A DNA stretch of 5,525 bases from positions 1 to 5,525 of the forward strand of contig FR889385.1 of NCBI GenBank assembly GCA_000432895.1, in the 5' to 3' direction. Below the pieces are notes generated by a model. That model searched no databases, was not told where the DNA came from, and worked only from the letters and a program-made list of their open reading frames with translations. The position numbers and the translations under genes were made by a program. The stretch's first letter is position 1. Each line of letters opens with the position of its first letter. The DNA is from Firmicutes bacterium CAG:449 (GTDB lineage: Bacteria; Bacillota_I; Bacilli_A; RFN20; CAG-449). Positions 1-5,525 of this stretch are shown here, one piece after another.

Positions 1-1045
1 CACCTGTAGCCAGTGCGACGAGCACAAAGAAAATATATCTTACGACTATCCTTACTGAGCTGTATCCAAGTGTTTTCAAACAGGCGATTTGAGAACGTTC
101 CTCATCCATAAGTCGCATCATAGATGATAATACGACTAGAAGCGTTACAGCGATGAAAATGATCATTAAAATATTGCCTATTCCACGTACTTTGTCCGCG
201 CTAGCGATAACCGATTTGAAACTATAATTATCGTAAAGCGTAATTATGCGCACATCTTCGCCTAAAAGTCTAGTCAATTCGATTTTTTCTTTTTCGATGT
301 ATTTTTCGTAACCAGAGGAAAATGATTTGAACAAATTACGTTTTTCCGCTTTTATATATAGATCGCCTTTCGGTAGAAAATCGCAGATTTTAGTTGGGCA
401 ATATAAAATATTTTCGAGTAAATCGAGTTTATTGATTTCTGTCATGTTATCAGGAACTTCGGTATCTTCCGGATTGTTATAACTTGGCTCTCCATCTTTA
501 CCGAATGTCAGTGGACTTTTAACTATTCCTTTAATAGTAACGTTTATTTTATGTGAAAACGGCAAATTGAGTGTTTTTTTGAGATCTATTTCTATCTTTT
601 CGCCGATTGAGTAGCCTTTTATTATGTTATCTTTTACTTCGGCGTAAACGCAATTTTCATCGTCGCTATTTATCTTTTCGCCTTCAACAAGTTCTAACTC
701 GTTGATTTTGGTATTTTCAAGATCAAGAAAGTACAGTCTAAGCGATCTTTTTTCGCTCATCTGTATATCAAAAGACATTCCTGTTTCTACATTGTTTTCA
801 CCATAACGATATTTTACCGCGGAAATTTGTTCGTCGGTAAAACCGCCTGTTTTACTTTTCACGATAAAATCACTTACATTTTGTTTTGTATAATAATTCT
901 CTATGCTGTCCTTTATCATATCGGTAGGTGAACCGATACCCGAAATAAAACCTATCGAGATAAGAACAATACCTATAAGAGAAAGAAGCCGTATAAGATG
1001 TTTTTTGAACATCCTGCGGACTGTTTTCAAGTATGTTTTCACCAT
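1..1045 (-). CDS. FtsX/MacB-type ABC transporter permease, 3' end outside window
   Basis: Membrane subunit of an ABC exporter, partner of the ATPase encoded just upstream. I translated 348 codons from the ATG at 1045, with no stop before the window edge. Residues 1-16 are basic (KTVRRMFKKH). Residues 17-38 form a first membrane helix (LIRLLSLIGIVLISIGF). Residues about 40-285 are a hydrophilic extracytoplasmic domain in the place of the MacB periplasmic core. Residues 290-310 form a second helix (NILMIIFIAVTLLVV). Next comes the typical FtsX cytoplasmic loop, MDEERSQIACLKTLGYSS (313-330), and a third helix begins near 336. The start is set by GAGGAG five bases upstream and by the 7-base overlap with the ATPase (ATGGTGA), which implies translational coupling. 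MacB-like permeases work by mechanotransmission and export peptides, antibiotics or lipids; the substrate here is unknown. The base composition is unlike typA and RNase J. The C-terminal part, possibly with more helices, is not visible. Confidence 0.88.
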   Translation of the reverse strand, partial: MVKTYLKTVRRMFKKHLIRLLSLIGIVLISIGFISGIGSPTDMIKDSIENYYTKQNVSDFIVKSKTGGFTDEQISAVKYRYGENNVETGMSFDIQMSEKRSLRLYFLDLENTKINELELVEGEKINSDDENCVYAEVKDNIIKGYSIGEKIEIDLKKTLNLPFSHKINVTIKGIVKSPLTFGKDGEPSYNNPEDTEVPDNMTEINKLDLLENILYCPTKICDFLPKGDLYIKAEKRNLFKSFSSGYEKYIEKEKIELTRLLGEDVRIITLYDNYSFKSVIASADKVRGIGNILMIIFIAVTLLVVLSSMMRLMDEERSQIACLKTLGYSSVRIVVRYIFFVLVALATG

Positions 1046-1740
1046 TCTATCTCCTCAACTGATTTTGGATTATCGTTTGTTTCAATACTCTCAATTTTTC
1101 CACTTTTTATCTTTATTACTTTATCAGCCATATCTTTAAGTGCGGCATTGTGTGTTACGATAATGACAAGTTTATTTCTTTCGCGGGATAAATCCTGTAA
1201 AAGCTTCAGTATCTTTTTTCCAGTAACATAATCTAGCGCGCCAGTTGGCTCATCGCATAATATCAACTTGGGGTTTTTAGCAATTGCCCGAGCGATGGAA
1301 ACTCTTTGCTGCTCTCCGCCGGAAAGTTCTGATGGAAAGTTGTCGAGTCTATCGCCGAGTCCCACTGATTCAAGAACAGTTTTCGGATCGAGATGGTCAT
1401 CGCATATTTCAATGGCGATTTCCACGTTTTCAAGTGCGGTAAGGTTAGGCATAAGATTATAGAACTGGAAAACAAAACCTACATCATGACGCCGATAATC
1501 GGTCAGTTGTTTTTTATTGAATGAAGTAATATTTTTTCCATCAAGAACAATTTCGCCGCCAGTCGCTGTGTCCATTCCTCCTAAAAGGTTTAGAAGAGTT
1601 GTTTTACCTGCGCCGGATGCACCGAGAATCACCACGAATTCGCTTTCGTTCAAATCGAACGAAACATTTTCTACGGCATGTACGGACAAAGAACCAGTAT
1701 GATATTCTTTTCTTACATTTTTAAGCGATAATATTTTCAT
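1039..1740 (-). CDS. ABC transporter ATP-binding protein, MacB/LolD-type
   Basis: Complete 233-residue nucleotide-binding subunit that powers the FtsX-type permease downstream. All ABC motifs are intact: likely A-loop Tyr13, Walker A GASGAGKT at 40-47, Q-loop Gln92 (FVFQFYNLMPNLTALENVE begins at 89), signature LSGGEQQR at 139-146, Walker B LILCDE at 159-164, D-loop GALD at 167-170 and H-loop His197 (VTHN). The NLMPNLTALENVE stretch and the length are typical of the MacB/LolD (COG1136) group, whose members pair with FtsX-type permeases. The start is supported by GGAGG six bases upstream (1747-1751). The TGA stop lies within the permease start. The acidic tail after residue 220 is not a known domain. 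The gene must have its own promoter, because the typA terminator lies upstream. Codon use is richer in CpG than in the housekeeping genes to its right. The substrate cannot be inferred. Confidence 0.95.
   Translation of the reverse strand: MKILSLKNVRKEYHTGSLSVHAVENVSFDLNESEFVVILGASGAGKTTLLNLLGGMDTATGGEIVLDGKNITSFNKKQLTDYRRHDVGFVFQFYNLMPNLTALENVEIAIEICDDHLDPKTVLESVGLGDRLDNFPSELSGGEQQRVSIARAIAKNPKLILCDEPTGALDYVTGKKILKLLQDLSRERNKLVIIVTHNAALKDMADKVIKIKSGKIESIETNDNPKSVEEIEW
1051..1056 (-). promoter_or_regulatory. Ribosome-binding site of the permease, inside the ATPase gene
   Basis: GAGGAG read on the minus strand lies five bases before the permease ATG (1045-1043) and inside the last codons of the ATPase, which encode its Glu-Glu-Ile-Glu tail. 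It decides the permease start, since no homology comparison could be run, and it supports coupled translation of the two subunits. Confidence 0.75.
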
Positions 1741-1743
1741 AAC

Positions 1744-1751
1744 TCACCTCC
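1744..1751 (-). promoter_or_regulatory. Strong ribosome-binding site of the ABC ATPase
   Basis: Minus-strand GGAGGTGA ends three bases before the ATG at 1740, which puts the GGAGG core six bases away. This is a near-perfect anti-16S match and fixes the ATPase start. Confidence 0.8.
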
Positions 1752-1762
1752 ATTAAATTAGT

Positions 1763-1785
1763 AGTATTAATATAGTATTTGTACT
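1763..1785. promoter_or_regulatory. Repeated AGTA/TACT half-sites before the exporter operon (possible operator)
   Basis: AGTATT occurs at 1763-1768 and again at 1774-1779, exactly 11 bases apart, about one helical turn. The second copy is also the left arm of a small dyad, AGTA-TTTG-TACT (1774-1785). The cluster sits 23-45 bases upstream of the ATPase start, where a repressor could cover the promoter or leader. Small exporter operons of this type are often controlled by PadR- or GntR-family repressors, but no such gene is in the window. In such A+T-rich DNA chance is a real alternative. Confidence 0.25.
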
Positions 1786-2056
1786 GTGCTTTTTTTTAAA
1801 TATTTCTTGCTGGTAATATTTCTCAAATTGACTTATAACAAAGATTAAAAGGCAATTGTGAGCCATATTTAATGACTTTTATATTTTTAAATTAAATCAA
1901 AAGAATAAAGCAAAATAGTAAAATTATTTAATTGATTAGAAGATAAAATTAGATACTAATAGAATTATCGAAACGAACATGTGATTATTATTCATCTTGT
2001 AAAAAAATTAGAAATAGAAAGAAATCGTGAAATTTTTATTTTCTAAAAGAAAAATC

Positions 2057-2075
2057 TATTATAACACTTATAATA
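2057..2075. repeat. Perfect 8-bp inverted repeat with TATAAT on both strands
   Basis: TATTATAA and TTATAATA flank a CAC spacer, giving perfect two-fold symmetry. Each arm carries a consensus TATAAT: 2069-2074 on the plus strand and 2063-2058 on the minus strand. I found no good -35 at 16-18 bases for either. It could be an operator, a divergent promoter core, or a by-product of extreme A+T content. The stem has no G-C pair and no adjacent U-run, so it is not a typical terminator. Confidence 0.35.
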
Positions 2076-2263
2076 TACCACAAAATTCAGTTTTTTTCAA
2101 TTTATTAGTTTTATAAAAGAAATTAATTTGTCAATTAATAAATTATATTGTTATAAGTAATTTAGCAAAAATATTTATTGATTATAATTATTGAAGTGCT
2201 AAATTTTGAAAAAAGAATGATAAATATCGAGTTATTATTGCTTATATGTACAATTTTAGCTAA

Positions 2264-2291
2264 TAAAAAAAGGTTGATTTTACTCAACCTT
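2264..2291 (-). terminator. Rho-independent terminator of typA
   Basis: On the minus strand, AAGGTTGA (2291-2284) pairs perfectly with TCAACCTT (2277-2270) around the six-base loop GTAAAA, and a run of seven U (2271-2265) overlaps and follows the stem. Two bases of the TAA stop of typA (2292-2290) lie in the stem, so termination is immediate. No T-run follows on the plus strand, so it should act only on leftward transcription. It separates typA from the exporter operon. Confidence 0.88.
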
Positions 2292-4116
2292 AATCAGCTG
2301 TTTTTAGAACTTTTGCTTCGTATTTCTTTCTTTCAGAATAATTTAAAATTTTCTTTCTCATACGATAAGTAGAAGGAGTAATTTCAAGTAATTCATCAGA
2401 ATTAATATAATCTAAGCATTCTTCCATTGACATTTTACGAGGTGATTTTAAGACAACAGTAAAGTCTTTAGAAGCTGAACGCATATTTGTTTTTTCTTTT
2501 TCTTTAGTAACAGTAACACCTAAATCAGAGTTATATTTATTTTCACCAACAATCATACCTTCATATACTTGAATTCCTGGAGAAATGAACATTGTTCCTC
2601 TTTCTTCAGTGTGTTCAATTGCATATGGAGTAGCTTGACCTGAATCAACTGCGACAAGAACACCTATTGCTCTTTCGCCAACATTCATCTTTAACATTGG
2701 TCTATATTCTTTGAAAGTATGGTTAATAATTCCATATCCTTTAGTCATCGTTAAGAAGTTATTAACAAAGCCTAATAATCCTCTAGAAGGAACTACATAT
2801 GTGACTCTAACTTGGTTTTCATTATAAACCATATGAATCATTTCACCACCTCTAGATGATAGTGAATCGATAACAGAACCTAAATATTCTTCTGGAACAT
2901 CAATTTGGACATCTTCAAATGGTTCACATTTAACTCCATCAATTTCTTCAATAATAACTTGTGGTTTTGATACTTGAAGTTCAAAACCTTCACGACGCAT
3001 ATTTTCAATTAAAATAGATAGATGTAATTCGCCACGTCCAGAAACAATGAAATTTTCAGAATTAACAATTCTTTCAACTTTTAAAGAAACATCTCTTTGA
3101 ACTTCTTTAAATAATCTTTCTTCGATTTTTGAGCAAGTTAATAATTTTCCTTCAAGGCCAGCAAATGGAGAAGTATTAACACCAAATGTCATTTGTAAAG
3201 TAGGTGGATCAATTCTAAGTAATGGTAATGGATCAACTGCATTTAATTCACAAACTGTTTCACCAACATTAATATCTTGAATACCAGCAATTGCGACAAT
3301 ATCACCAGCTTTTGCTTCTTTTACTTCAATTCTATTTAAACCAAAATAGCCAAATAATTTTTGAATTCGACAAGTTTTTACACTTCCATCTAATCTAGAT
3401 AAAGAAACTGTTTCTCCTTCATGGATTGTTCCTCTTTTAACTAAACCAACTCCAATTTTACCAACGAAATCTGAGTAATCAAGTAAAGCAGGTTGGAATT
3501 GAAGAGGTTTATCTAATTCAACTTGAGGTTCAGGAATTTCAGAAATGATTGTTTCAAAAATTGGATCCATACCAGGAGCTTGATCTTCAAGTTTTGGTGA
3601 ATAAGATGAAGTTCCTTTTAAAGCAGAGCAATAAACGGTTTTGAATTCTAATAAATCATCATCTGCGCCTAATTCAATAAATAAATCTAAGACTTCATCA
3701 ACAACTCTAGAAGGATCTGCATTAGGTCTATCAACTTTATTGACTACGACAATTGGTTTAACATGTGCTTCAAGAGCTTTCTTTAATACGAATCTTGTTT
3801 GAGGCCTTGTTCCTTCGAAAGCATCGACAACAAGAACCACTCCATCAACCATGTGCATAATTCTTTCAACTTCGCCACCAAAGTCAGCGTGACCTGGAGT
3901 GTCTAAGATATTAATATGATAGCCATTATAATCTAAAGCAGTAGTTTTAGCTAAGATTGTAATACCTCTTTCTCTTTCAATATCATTACTATCAAGAGCA
4001 CGATCTTGAACTTTTTCGTTATCTCTAAAAGTATGTGAGTTAACAAGTAATTGATTAACAAGTGTTGTTTTACCATGGTCAACATGGGCAATAATTGCAA
4101 CGTTTCTAATATTCAT
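2290..4116 (-). CDS. typA: Translational GTPase TypA/BipA
   Basis: Complete 608-residue GTPase of the EF-G/LepA superfamily; E. coli BipA is about 607. TypA/BipA binds the 70S ribosome and supports 50S assembly and growth in cold or stress. The G domain shows G1 AHVDHGKT (10-17), G2 RERGIT (48-53), G3 DTPGH (72-76, with His76 in the catalytic position known from EF-Tu), G4 NKVD (126-129) and G5 SALK (164-167). A beta-barrel domain II follows (about 203-290), then EF-G III-like (about 305-390) and V-like (about 395-480) domains. The TypA-specific C-terminal domain contains GENKYNSDLGV, TNMRSASKD, SPRKMSMEE and TPSTYRMRKK (about 523-590). There is no EF-G domain IV, as expected. The start is backed by GGAGGT seven bases upstream. 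Codons end mostly in A or T, no Ile in the first 122 residues uses ATA, and the protein has no tryptophan. Probably a single-gene transcript, with a terminator on each side. Confidence 0.98.
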   Translation of the reverse strand: MNIRNVAIIAHVDHGKTTLVNQLLVNSHTFRDNEKVQDRALDSNDIERERGITILAKTTALDYNGYHINILDTPGHADFGGEVERIMHMVDGVVLVVDAFEGTRPQTRFVLKKALEAHVKPIVVVNKVDRPNADPSRVVDEVLDLFIELGADDDLLEFKTVYCSALKGTSSYSPKLEDQAPGMDPIFETIISEIPEPQVELDKPLQFQPALLDYSDFVGKIGVGLVKRGTIHEGETVSLSRLDGSVKTCRIQKLFGYFGLNRIEVKEAKAGDIVAIAGIQDINVGETVCELNAVDPLPLLRIDPPTLQMTFGVNTSPFAGLEGKLLTCSKIEERLFKEVQRDVSLKVERIVNSENFIVSGRGELHLSILIENMRREGFELQVSKPQVIIEEIDGVKCEPFEDVQIDVPEEYLGSVIDSLSSRGGEMIHMVYNENQVRVTYVVPSRGLLGFVNNFLTMTKGYGIINHTFKEYRPMLKMNVGERAIGVLVAVDSGQATPYAIEHTEERGTMFISPGIQVYEGMIVGENKYNSDLGVTVTKEKEKTNMRSASKDFTVVLKSPRKMSMEECLDYINSDELLEITPSTYRMRKKILNYSERKKYEAKVLKTAD

Positions 4117-4123
4117 GGATTTT

Positions 4124-4129
4124 ACCTCC
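4124..4129 (-). promoter_or_regulatory. Ribosome-binding site of typA
   Basis: Minus-strand GGAGGT lies seven bases before the ATG at 4116. With the N-terminal NIRNVAIIAHVDHGKT motif directly after the Met, this makes the start secure. Confidence 0.85.
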
Positions 4130-4138
4130 GCCTAAAAG

Positions 4139-4167
4139 ATTATAATTCAATAAAAAAAATCTTTAAA
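4139..4167 (-). promoter_or_regulatory. Probable typA promoter overlapping the upstream terminator
   Basis: An exact TATAAT (-10) lies at 4144-4139 on the minus strand. Exactly 17 bases upstream is TTTAAA (4167-4162), a 4/6 match to the -35 consensus. Initiation would be near 4133-4132, giving a leader of only about 17 bases that consists mostly of the ribosome-binding site. The -35 lies inside the downstream stem arm of the RNase J terminator, so the promoter and terminator share DNA. The -10 and spacing are good and the -35 is weak; chance in A+T-rich DNA is possible. Confidence 0.5.
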
Positions 4168-4188
4168 CAAAAACTTGCTTAAAGATTT
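4151..4188 (-). terminator. Rho-independent terminator after the RNase J gene
   Basis: Read on the minus strand, AAATCTTTAAGCAA (4188-4175) pairs with TTGTTTAAAGATTT (4170-4157) around the tetraloop GTTT. That gives 14 base pairs with one G·U wobble, running into a U-tract (eight consecutive U at 4159-4152, the first three paired in the stem). On the plus strand the wobble becomes an A·C mismatch and no U-run follows, so the element acts leftward. It starts about 20 bases after the RNase J stop. Confidence 0.88.
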
Positions 4189-4207
4189 AAAAAATTTATA
4201 AATTTAT

Positions 4208-5525
4208 TTATAATTTGTCGATATCAATAATATTTGCAATAATAATTGGTTGTTTTTTTGTTTCTTTTCTAATATATTTTGAAATTTTATCGGTTATTTT
4301 GTTGATAAATTCTTTTTCTTTTCCTTCATAGTAATTAGTAATGCTTGTATGTAAAGCATCTTCAAAAATAGAATTAATTTGTTTAACAACATTTTCTGAA
4401 TCTTTTAAGAAAACAAATCCACGCATTTGTACATCTTGAGAAGTGATAATTTTCTTTTGTGAAGAAGAAATAACGGCACCTAAAATGATAACCCCATCAG
4501 TAGCCATTGCTATTCTTTCTTGAATAACTGAATCAACAACATTACCTACACCAATTCCATCAACCATAATATCACCATTTTCAATTACAGTTTTAAAATC
4601 AGGTTTAGCAATTCCATTTTCAATATTTAAAATCATTCCATTATCGAAAATAAAAATGTTGTTGTGGTTATATCCTTTATTTAATGATAAGGCAATTTTA
4701 GCATTATTCATTAATTGACGATATTCACCTTTAATTGGTAAATAATATTTAGGTTCAAGCATCGTAATTAACATTTTCAAATCTTCTTCATGGGCATGCA
4801 TTGAGCAAATTTCTTTTCTTGTTAAATTGATTACATGTGCACCTGTTTTATAGGCATTATCAATTGCTTTAATAGAAATTTTTTCAGTACCAGCAACCCC
4901 TGGACAGGCAATAATAAATGTATCATTTTCATTAAATGTTAAATTATTTACTAATTCACCATTAGTGAAAGAAATAATTGATTGGAAAACATCTTCTCCA
5001 CATCCATCAATTAACACTAAAACATCTTGTTCTCTTAAACGATTTATTTCGCTAATATTAGCTCTATTATTTGCAGGAATTGAATACATTGATTCAAGTA
5101 ATTCATGAGAAAATAATTTTTCTACTTCATCAGTTAAAAAGATAATTTTTTTATTAGCTTTAACAGCAAGTTCAATAATTTCTCTTAAGTTATATAAGTT
5201 TTGAGAATAAACAGAAATAAAAATTCTTCCTTTTGATTCTAAAAATTCTCTTTGAATATGTTGAGTGATACGATGATTTGGTGAAGCATGACCTGGCTTA
5301 TCAGCATCACATGATTCAGAGAAAAGTATAAGTATTTTCTTCTTTAATGATAAAGTTGTTAATAATTTAAAATCCATTTGATTTGTAGAAGGCGCACCAA
5401 AATCAATAATGAAATCAGAAGCGTAGAAAATATAACCTTCATCAGTATCAATAGCAACTGATAATGTGCCAGGAACAGAGTGAGTCATATTAATAAAAAC
5501 AAATTCACGGTTATTAATTATAGTT
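4208..5525 (-). CDS. rnj: RNase J family protein (metallo-beta-lactamase/beta-CASP), J2-like, 5' end outside window
   Basis: RNase J is the 5'-3' exo- and endoribonuclease of mRNA decay and rRNA maturation in Bacillota. The reading frame is open to the window edge: codons upstream of the Met at 5488 read TIINNREFVFIN, matching the strand before the family's HSIPDS motif. That Met is therefore internal, and about 125-130 residues with the HxHxDH metal motif are missing. Numbering from it: metal ligands His3 (THSVPG) and Asp25 (ASDFIID); beta-CASP motif A at Glu58 (FSESCDADKPG); His231 of motif B (ICSMHAHEEDL); PIKGEYR at 251-257; RNase_J_C-like domain at about 330-426 (RGFVFLKDSE, YIRKETKKQPIII). 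Spacings match B. subtilis RNase J1 positions 142, 164, 368 and 390. Lys253 occupies the His390 position, HVSGH has become ICSMH, and the TGSQGEP loop has become DGCGEDV. Weakened or lost catalysis is inferred; RNase J2 is the nearest known precedent. The family is certain, the paralogue assignment is not. Confidence 0.92.
   Translation of the reverse strand, partial: TIINNREFVFINMTHSVPGTLSVAIDTDEGYIFYASDFIIDFGAPSTNQMDFKLLTTLSLKKKILILFSESCDADKPGHASPNHRITQHIQREFLESKGRIFISVYSQNLYNLREIIELAVKANKKIIFLTDEVEKLFSHELLESMYSIPANNRANISEINRLREQDVLVLIDGCGEDVFQSIISFTNGELVNNLTFNENDTFIIACPGVAGTEKISIKAIDNAYKTGAHVINLTRKEICSMHAHEEDLKMLITMLEPKYYLPIKGEYRQLMNNAKIALSLNKGYNHNNIFIFDNGMILNIENGIAKPDFKTVIENGDIMVDGIGVGNVVDSVIQERIAMATDGVIILGAVISSSQKKIITSQDVQMRGFVFLKDSENVVKQINSIFEDALHTSITNYYEGKEKEFINKITDKISKYIRKETKKQPIIIANIIDIDKL

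Larger units (their letters stand above)
1741..2263. other. A+T-rich intergenic region without a recognisable gene
   Basis: About 520 bases separate the typA terminator from the exporter ATPase. By hand count 49 of 300 bases are G or C over 1861-2160 (16%). Stops are dense in all frames, and I found no ORF with a ribosome-binding site and no tRNA. The region must contain the exporter promoter, but no -35/-10 pair on the minus strand is convincing. Visible structure is limited to the AGTATT repeats near 1763-1785, a perfect dyad at 2057-2075 and a 7-bp inverted repeat ATTAATT/AATTAAT at 2122-2139. Confidence 0.7.

Noticed and set aside
903..1231. Two plus-strand ORFs of 77-78 codons
   Set aside because: They lie antisense to the permease N-terminus and ATPase C-terminus, have no ribosome-binding site, and their hydrophobic content is the complement of the real coding strand.
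1263..1702. Small ORFs on both strands inside the ATPase gene
   Set aside because: They overlap a complete ABC ATPase with all motifs in frame, so they are shadows.
2110..2134. Perfect minus-strand TTGACA (2134-2129) with TATAAA (2115-2110) as an exporter promoter
   Set aside because: The spacer is only 13 bases, too short for sigma-A recognition. With 16-18 bases there is no acceptable -10.
2122..2139. 7-bp inverted repeat ATTAATT/AATTAAT as an operator or terminator
   Set aside because: It contains only A and T in the arms and has no U-run; such repeats are expected by chance at this composition.
2178..2372. 64-codon plus-strand ORF
   Set aside because: It runs through the typA terminator and antisense to the TypA C-terminus, has no ribosome-binding site, and has low-complexity content from A+T-rich DNA.
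5486..5488. ATG at 5488 as the true start of the RNase J gene
   Set aside because: The frame stays open to the window edge with family-like sequence (REFVFIN), and the protein would lack the HxHxDH half of its active site. No ribosome-binding site precedes it.
1..5525. CRISPR arrays, transposases, tRNA or rRNA genes
   Set aside because: I saw no regularly spaced repeats, transposase motifs, cloverleaf-like sequences or rRNA-like conserved stretches on either strand.

Overview
The window holds four genes, all on the minus strand, and looks like the chromosome of a low-G+C Bacillota or Mollicutes-related bacterium. The evidence for this is A/T-ending codons in two housekeeping genes, strong GGAGG-type ribosome-binding sites, an RNase J family protein, and very A+T-rich spacers. 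The exact lineage cannot be fixed from the sequence alone.

In transcription order (right to left) the layout is as follows. (1) 5525-4208 is an RNase J family gene whose N-terminal part lies outside the window; it ends at a strong rho-independent terminator (4151-4188). (2) 4116-2290 is a complete typA/bipA gene for the ribosome-associated GTPase. It has its own probable promoter, squeezed against the preceding terminator, and a terminator that overlaps its stop codon (2264-2291). (3) 2263-1741 is about 520 bases of extremely A+T-rich DNA (16% G+C by hand count over 1861-2160) with no convincing gene but a few dyads and repeats. (4) 1740-1 is a two-gene ABC exporter operon: a complete MacB/LolD-type ATPase, then a FtsX/MacB-type permease that overlaps it by 7 bases and runs off the left edge.

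The two halves differ in character. RNase J and TypA are conserved RNA-turnover and translation genes with A/T-ending codons and very little CpG. The exporter operon is about five-fold richer in CpG and uses ATA, TCG, GCG and CGC codons freely. This suggests the exporter pair was acquired from another genome. The other odd feature is the RNase J protein: the His expected in the PxHGEYR motif is Lys, and several other conserved loops are altered, so it is probably a J2-like or catalytically weakened paralogue. I saw no CRISPR array, tRNA, rRNA or insertion sequence.
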